In this document: positions 53,701-64,000 of the stretch, piece after piece
Layout: every line of letters starts with the position of its first letter
Position numbering within the stretch: position 1 is the stretch's first letter
From: Dichetophora obliterata
Taxonomy: Eukaryota > Arthropoda > Insecta > Diptera > Sciomyzidae
DNA: 64,000 nucleotides
Assembly (NCBI GenBank): GCA_963920525.1
Contig: OY986439.1
Span: forward strand, 39,994,819 to 40,058,818
Direction of reading: 5' to 3'
Made by a program: the position numbers and the translations under genes
Notes under the pieces: generated by a model
What the model saw: only the letters and a program-made list of their open reading frames with translations
Database searches by the model: none
What the model was told of the DNA's origin: nothing

Positions 53701-54794
53701 TTTGAGTCTTATTCCAGGTTCTAGAATCAAGTATTATATGGTTTTTTTTTATTTTTTCTTAATTTTAGAAATAAATGCTCATTATAAAATTGCTTTTCTA
53801 AACTTTAGTTTTTAATGTTTTAGATTTGAGCAAATTATAAAAATTTGTTTACCATATCTTTCATTCATGAATATTGCGAGTCATTGAAAATAGTTCAAAA
53901 TGAATGTTTGATGTCTTTATACCTGATGTTTTTATATATAATCGACTATAATACTATGTTCATACTAAAGGTCTGCAGCGAACCATCCATTCTTCTTGTA
54001 CAAACAGATATAGCAAGTAAGAACCTGATATTACTGGTACAAATACAACAAAGAGTAGAATTTAACATATGCTTATATGCTTTGGAATAAGCAGAGAGCA
54101 TATCATCTCTTTCTCTGGCTCTCATTGCAGTGTAAACTATTTCTCACTTTTTCTCTATTTCTACTAAGTGAAATAAATTCTTTTTTTTAAATGGATATAT
54201 CCATTTAATATTAATATTCCAGATATTTCTCTTTGTGTTAATAACGTTTTTTGTTGTTTTCTACGAGCGCATGTCAATCCTAGGGTCATATGTACCTACG
54301 CAAAAATGTCAACTTGAACGTGATTAACGCTGTTAATTGTAATAATTCTTTTAAATTCTTTTTTTAATATTATGTGCATTAATTTTTAATTTCATTAAGT
54401 TATCTAAAAATATGCCTTTGTTGTTTATATTTTTATAAAATAAATAGAAAACTAAAATGTATTTTACTTATATGAAGTGTTTCTGTCATTGTTGCTTTTT
54501 TCGCTATTTATTTGTGTGACGTCACATTCTCCAGATGTTAAAATTGTTACAAATTATTACAAACTGTTACAAATTTTTACTAGTATAGTGTTTATGTATT
54601 AGAAAAACATGCAACGAGAGAGGACAATGAGAGCATAAAAAAGTGAGAGAGAAAAATGTAGCTACAAGTTTCTTCTAGTGAAATTTTTACTTGTAAGAAT
54701 TTGCAGCTACCGAAAAAAAATGTTTGTCAAAAAAGAAACAACCAATCTATTTAAATAAGTGAAAAAAGTTTTTTTATACTGGATTATATATACT
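53701..54794. other. Non-coding AT-rich stretch
   Basis: TTACAAA is repeated near 54545-54580. No supported gene. Confidence 0.5.
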
Positions 54795-55278
54795 CATGAT
54801 ACAAAGAGCTACAGGTAAAGTATTCCCGGCGCAACAAAAAAAATTTACTGTGCACCTCGTCATTGGTGCTCGTCAAATGTGACACTTGATGAATACATTC
54901 AAAAGAAAATGTAGAAAAGTGACGAAGATAGCAAAATGAAAACGAACAAGCAGTCAAAATTCTGTCAAGCACATCAAGCAACGTAGTCGCTTTTTGTGTA
55001 AATCGGTAAAAAGGGGAAAAAGCACCCCTACAAAATATGCAAATTTTTCTTCACAAACAGTACTAAAAAATATATTTAATTTATTTTGGACATGTGCTTT
55101 ATATAACAATATTTATTTCATTTCAGTAAAACAAGTTTTCATAAGAAAATGTAGGCATTTTAAAATCTTTATACCCTATGAATTAATTGTGACTACGTTT
55201 TAACCAAGGAGCACCTTGCACGTCACAGCAAAGATGGCGGACATGCGCAATACTTTATCTGTAGTTCTTTGTATCATG
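54795..55278. mobile_element. 484-bp TIR element with exact 9-bp flanking repeats
   Basis: The ends are CATGATACAAAGAGCTACAG and, in reverse complement, CATGATACAAAGAACTACAG, about 30 bp in all. ATATATACT lies exactly outside both (54786-54794, 55279-55287). A 9-bp duplication is typical of Mutator-like elements; if 8 bp, hAT would also fit. There is no transposase inside. Confidence 0.8.
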
Positions 55279-55295
55279 ATATATACTCATTTTAC

Positions 55296-56020
55296 GGTAT
55301 GAAGGACGATAGATAGCAATTTTGGGATAAAGGACTAAAATCATTAGTTTGTCATCAGCTATCATATATTTCAAATCCAGGATGGAACTATTTGGGTTGG
55401 GGCTAGTTTTGGGGTGTGGATTTCTTACTTTCATACAAAAATCACGATTTTTTGCACTTCAGCCCAAATATAAGTGCTAAGAACGATAGAGAGGGGCTTG
55501 AGCATAGTGCTGTTCGATAAAACCCATAAGAATACATTTTTGAACAGAAATGTGGAGTGGAACCTTTTCGGCTTCTTTATTTTTTTCCGTTTAAAAAAAT
55601 TTTTTTTCTGAACTGAGTATTTTACTTCAATACCATTTTATGGTATGAAGGACGATAGACTGCAATTTTGGGATTAAGGCCTAATATAATCAGTTTGCTA
55701 TCTGCTATCACATATCAAAAATTCGGGATGGAATCTTTTAGTTTGAGGCAATTTTGGGGTGTGCAATTCTTACTTTTATACAAAAATCATGAGTTTTTGC
55801 ACTTAAGCCCAAATTTAGGTACCAAGGACGATAGAGCGGGACTTGAGCATAGTGCCATTCGATTCGGCACATCAAAATACATTTCTGCCTTAAAATGCAG
55901 GATGGAATCTTTTAATTTTCCATAACTTTTTCGTTTTAAAAAAAAAAAATTTTTTTACTTTAACAAATTTTTTAGTTCGAAGCTATATATACCAAGAACG
56001 ATTGATAGCAATTTGGAGAA
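55296..56020. repeat. 346-bp tandem repeat (two units and part of a third)
   Basis: GGTATGAAGGACGATAGA starts units at 55296 and 55642, and a degraded start occurs at about 55990. Inside each unit a second, related word (AAGRACGATAGAG) about 200 bases on suggests an older half-unit structure. The units differ by many substitutions. They start just after the TIR element ending at 55278. Confidence 0.8.
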
Positions 56021-58420
56021 GAGGTGACAAATTTATCAATTAAATATTTTAGCAAAAATGTATGTTTAACTCAATTTAGTAACTGCGGCGAATTCAATAT
56101 TGTTATATGTTTTGCGGAAAATTCGCCAAAATCTTGGGCTGAAGATGTTGGGTTTTTTTTTCAGGCTTGATTGAAAAAATAAAGAATAAATATATATTAC
56201 TTGTTATTCGTTATTTGAATAATTTTTTATTGAATAATTTCCTACACTGCAAATATATAAAAATCCACTTAAGTGCACAAGGCGTAGTTAAATTAGTTGA
56301 CATCAGTGAGTTATTAATTTATATTAAAAAATTACAACCTGCATACATTTCATCTAAAGCGCTTTAATAAATTTAAGAAAAAAACCCAAATAATTACGAT
56401 TTTTTCTTACACACTCAAAATCGACATAATTTAATTTAAAAATAATTTTTCATTCCCCAGTTTTCCAACGGAAAATATTAACGTATCACCGACAAAATTG
56501 AGTGAGTGAAATGCGCCATGAAGCTTTATTATATGGAAAAGAAAAAAAAAACGGAAATAACTGTAAAAAAATATTTTTAAACACGGCGGAAGCACAGGTT
56601 GTGTGTGACGCATATAAACACAGTCAAGCATACATACAGACAAATCACGTTTGCTGTGCACATACATAAATATGTACATATATAACATACAAGCTGCTTT
56701 GGTGTAACTCATGCATGCATGCTGCCCACATCCGGTTTTCGCACATAATCCCCGAAAATTCATTCAAATCGCAAATGAAGCTAAGCAGCTAGCTAAACCT
56801 TAGATGAAATGATATTTGTTGCTTTCATTAAGCTTTAAGCTTTTAGCCACACCAGCTGCATACATCAACACATTACCAGTCATACAGCTACATGTACAAT
56901 AAAAAGCTCAAAACCAAACAACTCAGCAAGCGCACAGTCAGCAACTTAAGCCCGCGTCAGAAGCTCCACGCTTGCATAAAATCCTTGGTCGTTACAAACC
57001 TAATGAACTGGTTGGTTCAACCTTTTTGGTGTTGCTTGCTTTTAGGCTTTACACAGCCATATATTATATATGTAGCTATAGTGTAAAAAATATTGTTGTC
57101 AGTATTGAGCAAAATGTTTATCAGCATGAAAAACAGTTTTAAATGCTTAGCATGATATTAGAATATAAATATTGTTGATTAGGAGAATTTTTTACATAGG
57201 TTCTGTATGTTGTTTTTGGCTTTATCTCAACAAATTCTTAAATTAGAGCTTTCTATCGGTGGCTTATCACGTCTTAAAAATAAGTTCTTGGAATTATTTT
57301 ATAAAATATATTAAAACAATATGTTCGCATGATTTTTTAACCAATGCCCCAAAATGTTTAGTCGAACAGCATGGCATTAGTTTTTGACTTTATTTTTTTA
57401 CCAAGATAGTGAAAAAAGATTTGAGCTGAATTGAATATCCTGTACTGAAATATGTTGTGATTATATATTTAATATCTTTTTTTATTTGCCATAATCATTA
57501 GTTTTCAAAAAAATATTCTCTTATTACTCATTACAACACACTTTGTCAGCAAGCGTATAATATTTTTATAGTGTTTGTAACTAGAAAGGTTTAAATAGAA
57601 AATGCAGCTGAAAATTTGAAGGCAGGCCATTTTGTAAATCCTTATACACAATTGTGCTATGTGACTTAGAAGTTATTTTGATTGGGAAATTATTTTGATT
57701 TTAAACTTAACTGCGTGATCAATCGGTTTTGTGAAATCTTTTTTTATTTTTAGTTGAGCAATATTTTTCGAAAAAAAAAGTTATTGAAAAAGAAAATAAA
57801 TTGTTTTTATGTACGATATCGAACAAGTGCACAAATGACTCGTGATAAGAAGTAAAAAAGATTGTCATTGTTATACTACATAAAATTGGTGTTTTATTCT
57901 AGAAATTAGTATCAATTTAAATCATTTAACGCATAAAAAGGAAGTCTTTTCAAAACGTGCTTATTTTTAAATAATAAAGCTTTCAATAAAAAAAATGCGT
58001 CGTTGAAAACACGAGAGCAGCCAAGCTTTTTCACAGTTTCATAGATTTTTTAATTTATTAGTTTATTATAATAAAATCATTTTTTAATTTAAAAATTTAA
58101 AATAACATCAAATTAATTAAAAAAAAAACACAAGTTATAATCACACCAGTAGATTTTATTACATATCATTATTATTTTATTTCATCACATATTACACCCA
58201 TTTTGAATTATTTTTGTAAATGTTTTCAATTATTATTTTCGAATTTTATTAATGAAATTTAGGGGTTTATGATAACTGAAATAGCAAACGTATGTTATGA
58301 ATGTTATGTCGGCAGTGTATCTAGAAAATACTGCATCAGTATTTGTTCCTAATCGTGTTGTACAAATATTTGGATAGCTTATTATTTGTAAATTAAATTT
58401 ATCAAAAAGGAATTGTTTAA
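56021..58420. other. Non-coding AT-rich stretch
   Basis: No gene or clear repeat boundary. Short TA/CATA-rich tracts occur near 56640-56690. Confidence 0.5.
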
Positions 58421-58852
58421 CCCTTGTGTCAACACCCGCATACCCGGGTATGTTTTTCATATTCAAATTGCCATATATTGGGTTCTAGTAGCCGGAATGA
58501 CTTTTTGAAATGTGTCCAAAATATTGCTTTTTATCAAATTGCAAAATTTGAAGCTAATTTCTGACGTGGAACAAAAGTTATCACCAGTTATTGCGATGTA
58601 CCCCTTTAAGCAACACCCGGATACCTGGGTATGCCTTAAAAAATGTATGAAAATTCTTCTTTAAAAAACGAAGAAAACCATTTTTGTGCAATTTGAACAT
58701 ACGTTTTTAATTCATTTATAAAAAAAACTAAATTTAAATGAAATTACTAATTGAAATTATTATTATGATAAAAAATTGAATGTAATCAGAAAAAAGTAAA
58801 TGTAATGTAATCATAAAAAATAAATGTTATTTTATCTAAGACCTCTTTTGCA
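58421..58852 (-). other. 3' terminus and UTR of piggyBac fossil C
   Basis: TTAA (58417-58420) is followed by CCCTTGTGTCAACACCCG, a piggyBac-type end. A 14-bp palindrome CATACCCGGGTATG (58439-58452) follows, and a 25-bp near-copy of that subterminal sequence recurs directly at 58612-58636. The transposase stop is at 58853. Confidence 0.7.
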
Positions 58853-60045
58853 TTACGTGGTGTCAATGGAATGTTCTATACAAACAGGCTTTTTACACAT
58901 AATGCAAGCTTTTCGTGTCGGCCTCTTCCTGGGGCATAAGTAGCAGTTGCCTTTATGTGTGATCCTGCCAGAAGCGCAACGTTCTTCTTGAGGGCTTCCT
59001 GGAAGATCTTCAGCAATGAATTTCAATGGGTGACCCAGTCAATGCCACTGCGCGAAGAAAAGTTGCGAGTGATTTGAACACTGTGATCGTTTTACAATTT
59101 CTGGCATGGCTAATTCCTCACTCTATTGTTGCAGAAAAAGCATTCTAAGGTTGGTTGAAGTCTTCAGATGCGGATTATTTTCCATATGTATAGCAAACGC
59201 TGCAAAGGCAGCCACATCTAATATATTATAAAAAATACCAAGGGCCATCTTTTTGTTCTCCTTTTTGTTGAATATTCCCCAAGGCATTTGTCCATGTTAT
59301 CAACGCCTCCTTTGCTTCTGTTGTAGTCTAGGATCATGACCGGTTTGTTTTTTTGACCTTCAACTGTGGTGCTGTAATGGTTGGTGGAGAGAGGTACAAC
59401 TGCCTTGGTTTTCTTTGCCACATAAGAACACATATATGTGTTGCTGCTAAATCCAAAAAGTGATGATCGATTTCTCTGCCTCTTGGATTAGCAAATTAAC
59501 TGAGCACAAACGTGCGTTTTTTATTCACCGTGCCTAATATGGTCAAGTTGTAGTCCAACATCAAAGTGGTCGCCAAATTATATGTTGTAAATAAGTTGTA
59601 ACACACAATGGTACGTCCACTTCCACGAAACATGTTACAACACAAATCTTTGACTACACGTTTACCAAAATTTCTCTCTCTTTCTCCAGAAGATGCCATA
59701 CCAGTGTATATTTGTCCTTTCAGTGGATAGGACGTAACAACATCACATACCCACCAAACCTTTTTGCCATACTTCGCTGGCTTGGAAGGTATATATTGTG
59801 TGAATCCAGTGCCACCACGACACGGATAAAGCTGATCATCAACAGTGACGTTGGCTTCTGCTATATAGTTCATCTGCAGGTTTCTATTCAGCATCAAGAA
59901 AATGTCTGATATAGCCACTGCTTTATTAGTTTTTTTTTACGCTGCTCGCGAGTAATGCCATTGTCAAATCTTATGAAGCGGCTGATAGCCCAAAAACGCT
60001 TCAAACCCATTGTAGCTGAGAACTTGAGAATGCAAGAATTTGAGA
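58853..60045 (-). pseudogene. piggyBac-like transposase fossil C, N-terminally truncated
   Basis: Read downwards from about 60010: ATMGLKRFWAISRFIRFDNG and ITREQRKKK, a frameshift, then AISDIFLMLNRNLQMNYIAE. ANVTVDDQLYPCRGG holds the first catalytic Asp, and YIPSKPAKYGKKVWWVCDVV the second (CDV). After a stop region, PVMILDYNRSKGGVDNMDK (third catalytic Asp in GGVD) and RRTKRWPLVFF follow. The end, ERCASGRITHKGNCYLCPRK with KACIMCKKPVCIEHS, is the Cys/His-rich C-terminal domain, stopping at 58853. About 390 of the usual 570 or so codons remain, with stops and at least two frameshifts. It is cut near 60050 by, or joined to, a LINE fragment in the opposite orientation. Confidence 0.85.
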
Positions 60046-60139
60046 ATGTACATGGAGACTCTGACAATTTAAAGTCATTACAGAAAAGAACTGTTTGCTC
60101 ACCATCAAATTTTTTATAGTTATATATTTAGTTTCTAGT

Positions 60140-61007
60140 TTGTTAAGGGATAATATTTGAAATTCTCGAATTAAATCAACATTAGAAAAATCACTTCGCC
60201 TTCCGTGATGAAAGTGGAGTCCATCAAGGGGCCATTCTTGCTCCATTCCTGTATAATATCCTTACCCATGACTTTCCACATGAGATCAATAACAGAAAAA
60301 GCATCCTTTACGCCGATGACTCCTTAATATACGCCCATAACAAATCCCCAATTGATGCACTGCATTCAGTCAATCATCACTTAAATATTATTAACATTTA
60401 CTATCTTAGTTGGGGAATTAACATAAACACCTCTAAATCTCAAGCCATTTGCATCAGAAACGCTTCTGGTAAATGTAGGAAAAAAGTTGTCTTCTTTACT
60501 CTTACTCTTACTCTTAGTGGGGCACATATTCCTTTTAATAATAGTATCAAATATTTGGGCATCACTTTTAATCAACTCTTTAAATTCAATGAGCATGCCA
60601 GACTTGTCATTAAAAAAGTTAACAAAATAAAAGCCATATTCTCAAGATTGTTTCACAGTAAATCTTTAAGTGAAAAAACAAAACTTCTTATTTACAAACT
60701 GAGTATTCGCTCTTCCATCTTATATGCAATCAGGGAATTAGAAATAGTTGAAAGAAAGGACCTTAGACTTTGTATCGACAGAAATTTTGAAACAAGAACG
60801 AAGAGATTCTCTAATAATTACATTTATAGGAAAGCCTTCATAACTCCTCTTTGCCAATATGCTTTGCAGCTTCAAAAAAGATTCGTTAACAGTTTAAAAT
60901 ATCACGAAAACATTCTCATGAATGATATCTATAGACAGGAATTAGATTTTAATTGGTCCGACTTGAGCTATTTGTCCCCTGTAGGTATCACCCATCTGAA
61001 TAATTAA
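60140..61007 (+). pseudogene. LINE reverse transcriptase 3' fragment
   Basis: The plus strand reads HFAFRDESGVHQGAILAPFL (the AGVPQGAxLAP motif B region), YNILTHDFPHE, SILYADDSLIYAH (motif C, ADD intact), SWGININTSKSQAICIRN, then IKYLGITFNQLFKFNEHARL and NKIKAIFSRLFHSKSLSEKT, ending at TAA 61005-61007. The ADD and downstream thumb region fit Jockey-clade elements. The upstream RT and endonuclease are missing, and there is a stop near the 5' edge. A frame change near 60480-60510 lies in a CTTACT-repeat stretch. Confidence 0.8.
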
Positions 61008-62995
61008 GCGGTGGCCCTATCACTGCCCGATTTTTATACCAATACTTCTCCAAATACGTATAGAGGCTAACATTATATTATACTTTAATCATATTATATA
61101 TTCATAGTACATAATCATATAAAATTTTAATTTACTTTAAAAATTTTTCATATAAATGTGTCATTCATATACTTTAAAGATTTTTCATATAAATGTGTTA
61201 TTCATATAGTAAAGTATCCTCTTAACGAAATTTTGGTAAAAATACCTCTTTTTGTATTTTCTTGTTGGTTGGTTATTTATTTTTAAGAAAACAAATGTAT
61301 ATAGTTAGCTTTAAGTTACAGAAATTAAGTTTCAATAAATTGAAATTGTTTAATTCTATGCCACTAAACGATACCTTGTTGTTTCTACAAGTAAAATTTT
61401 GTATTAAACCTGGTTAGAAACCTCAGTTTCTTAAACTCAAGTATGAAACTTTCCTATTTATTTTTGCCTTAAGCAAAATCGCTCGAACTTAAACTTAATG
61501 AGAAGTTTTTGGTTAAAACTTAGCGAGTATTTAACACTACGAAAGCTTGATAAGCTTCTGGCATCGCTTCTTATTATTACTTTAGTAATAATCAGACAAG
61601 GTCAGTCATTAGGGTATAAGAGACCCTCCACTACGTTGCCAAGCTTTTCTTAGATGCTCTTTGGTTGAGTTAATTAAGTTGCTATATTAACAATTTATGT
61701 CACTCATACGCCAACGAGGACGAGCAGTTTTTGTTTATTATTTGTAAACTAGAAAGACCTTTATGTTTTTCTTAACGTAGATGTTAGGCAGATGAAAAAA
61801 AGCAATAGAATAAAATAAACCATGAAACCAAACGCATACAAACACACTTATGTTGGTGTTCAGAGACGTTCACGAATAAATCACGAAATTAACATTGACG
61901 TTAGATAGCGATATAAAATTTTTTTACTTTTAACTTACATATATAGATAATATACTGTAATACAGAAACAAGAAGAGCTCATAGATACACACACACATGG
62001 TGTAATATATATTATCCTTAAAAATATAGAGTAGACAAAAGCCCGCTTGGTTTTAACTATCATTGTGCTTGTGTAATTTTGGAACACCCACCATCCCGAA
62101 CAATTACATTGTGGTTAGCCGTCTGCTGCTTCCTTCTCTCCTCCTACTTCACTTCTCTAACTTATATCTCTGTTAGTGTTGTTATTTATATGAAGGTTCA
62201 ATTGCAAATGCCGCAAAAGCAAACAAAGTTTACATGTAAAAATTAAATATATATACAATATACTGCTGCTTTTGCAGTTGCTTGTGTATAATTATTTATA
62301 TGTTTGTGTTACCAACATATGTTAACGCATAGCACTCGTTCAACTCGTTGCCAATTTTTTTCCCACATAATTTTTTGGCCACTTCCTCTTAATTCTTTTA
62401 GCGTGTTTTATTTCCCTCTACTTCCCATACTTATTGCCCTACCTACTCATCTGAGCTGATTTGTATAAAGCCATTGTTGTTTTTTGTGTAGTTGTCTTGG
62501 TTTTTGATTTTTTTTTTATGTAGGTAGATTTTTATTATAGCGTTGGTTTTATTTTTTTTTTTGTTTCTTGTGCCTTTGCTCCAAAATCTTTACAGCAAAG
62601 ATTCGCCATTAGGGTCTAATAAATAAATTAAATGGCTAACTGTTAAGCAGCCGGTTTATTTGTTGCTGTTGTTGCTGTTGGCGCCAAATTTTCCTGTTTT
62701 TTGTTTTCTTATTCATTCATTCATTCTTTTACATTCTATATTTAAGTAGATGAAGTATGCGGCCGGCTTCTAGAGTTTTTGATTTTGTTGTTAGTGAGTT
62801 GTTGGCATTGTTAGTTGTTGCATGTTTTTATTATTATATGCCTTGATTTAGTGGTTAAGCAGATTTTTTTTTGTTTTGCTTGAGTTTTCGCTGTGTTGTG
62901 TGGGAATTTTATTGTTATTAGATTTATATGTTTTCCCTAGAATTGCTTGGTTTGTTTGTGGAAACAAATATATATTTCTTCCAATACTTACTTAC
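61008..62995. other. Transposon-poor non-coding stretch, intron-like
   Basis: A 37-bp exact-period duplication lies at 61134-61207. From about 62400 the plus strand is T-rich with TTGTTGCTGTTGTTG-type sequence (62660), as often seen in fly introns. No coding frame is supported. Confidence 0.5.
61134..61207. repeat. Tandem duplication, 2 x 37 bp
   Basis: ACTTTAAARATTTTTCATAT plus 17 bases occurs at 61134-61170 and 61171-61207 with two differences. Confidence 0.9.
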
Positions 62996-63053
62996 CGCTT
63001 ACTAAATGCCTCTTCAGGGTGTGTGTTTTGAATATGTAATTATTAATATGTAC
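62996..63053 (-). other. Candidate 58-nt internal exon of a host gene
   Basis: On the minus strand a strong acceptor (TTCTCTTTCCTTTTCAG, with TGCTGAAAAC as a possible branch site upstream) ends at 63054, and a near-consensus donor (GCG/GTAAGTAAGTA) starts at 62995. The 58 bases between have one open frame (VHINNYIFKTHTLKRHLVS); the other two hold stops. It may be coding or a 5' UTR exon. The flanks look intronic and transposon-poor. This rests on splice motifs only. Confidence 0.35.
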
Positions 63054-63056
63054 CTG

Positions 63057-64000
63057 AAAAGGAAAGAGAAAAATATTTATAGTTTTCAGCATAAAAAATC
63101 TTAAGAGAATACTTTTTTATTAATTTCTTATTAGAGTAGTGAGCAAATCAAAACTCAATGTTTTTATGAAGAAAATTATTTTTAGCTTTTAAATAAACCA
63201 GTTAACCTAAACGAAGGTGAAGTGTCTCATAAATATAAATATATAAATAATAGGTGCATTTCCGTACTTATTTCAAGTAATTTAAATTCAATTAATTCAA
63301 CTTCAAGTTACTTGAATCGAATACGGGAACAGACCTATTATGTTTAAGAAAAACGTTATCACCTCCCGGCGTGTCCAGAATTTTGCATGAGAGATAAGGG
63401 TCTTGATTACAAATATCTTTTAGAACCAATTTGATATTTAAAAGTATGATAAGGCACTTTTTTGTGAAAAATTGCTTACACACATAACAAGTAACGAATG
63501 TGACTTTCATTTTTTTTCATTATCAACATAAAAGTGCTTACCATAAAAAATTATATCTTTTGGTAAAGCAACTTTGAGAAAGATAAAATGTTTTTTGCTT
63601 TAAGCAACTTAATGTCCTATGATCAACATTTAAATACATTTAAGTTCTTGAGACATATAAAAGTCAATATTATTTCAGGGTTTTTTTTGCAAACTTCTTT
63701 TAACAGAACAACAACAGAAATTAAGTCCTAAATGTGCAAAAACGCACCACAAAAAGACGTATTTTTAAAAATGCCTTAGATTCAGTAAAAGATATCGGCC
63801 ATCTCATTTTTGCATTGACGAGCAAAGGAATAACTTATTTCCTGAAACTTGACACATCAAAAATAGTATATTTTCTACTAACAAAAAAGAAAAAATTATA
63901 TATATTTGAGATTTTGTTTAATTTTTCATAAAAAATAGCTCAAGACTATTCTATAAGTACCAGTGATTCAGTTTTTTAAGTATACCTGCTTTGGGGATGT
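63057..64000. other. Non-coding AT-rich stretch
   Basis: No supported gene or repeat boundary; short frames lack motifs. Confidence 0.5.

Overview
This is an AT-rich nuclear DNA window from an insect, most likely a higher fly (Brachycera). The support is the transposon families present (Jockey-type, RTE-type, gypsy-type, piggyBac, Tc1) and the CAA/CAG-type simple repeats; species cannot be read from it. I found no intact host gene. The window is a transposon graveyard with one young LTR retrotransposon, plus intron-like sequence near the right end holding one candidate small host exon on the minus strand.

Layout. 0-5.2 kb: a 386-bp TIR element and two RTE-like LINE fossils. 6.6-10.0 kb: a piggyBac fossil (A) interrupted by a Harbinger-like MITE that carries the start of a MADF-type gene, then a Tc1-like transposase fossil. 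12.3-13.7 kb: a large inverted repeat enclosing an unidentified GC-richer ORF. 15.6-18.5 kb: a LINE fossil whose 3' end is present twice head-to-head, inside a further inverted repeat and with a MITE in one arm. 21.9-23.5 kb: a 1.57-kb palindromic CACTA-like element with a partial second copy at 29.7 kb. 24.8-25.7 kb: another LINE RT fossil. 27.3 kb: a tRNA-like unit.

30.4-36.2 kb is a three-layer nest. A Jockey-type LINE (14-bp target duplication) sits in a fold-back element (TA target duplication), which sits in the coding region of a piggyBac fossil (B). 40.2-41.3 kb is a palindromic minisatellite element. 41.3-50.7 kb is a complete gypsy-class element on the minus strand: 2.3-kb LTRs, 4-bp target duplication, a PBS matching a tRNA-Lys end, and intact gag and pol linked by a canonical GGGAAAC -1 frameshift heptamer. 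The two LTRs look identical to me except for 21 triplets of an ATT array, so insertion was recent. Each LTR carries two tRNA-like units with A box, B box and a T-run terminator in the element's own sense; this is the most unusual observation.

50.7-61 kb holds two more TIR elements, a 346-bp tandem repeat, a piggyBac fossil (C) with its 3' terminus, and a LINE RT fossil. 61-64 kb is transposon-poor.

Family assignments come from motif recognition by eye, not database search. Boundaries of fossils are approximate; boundaries given with target-site duplications were read directly.
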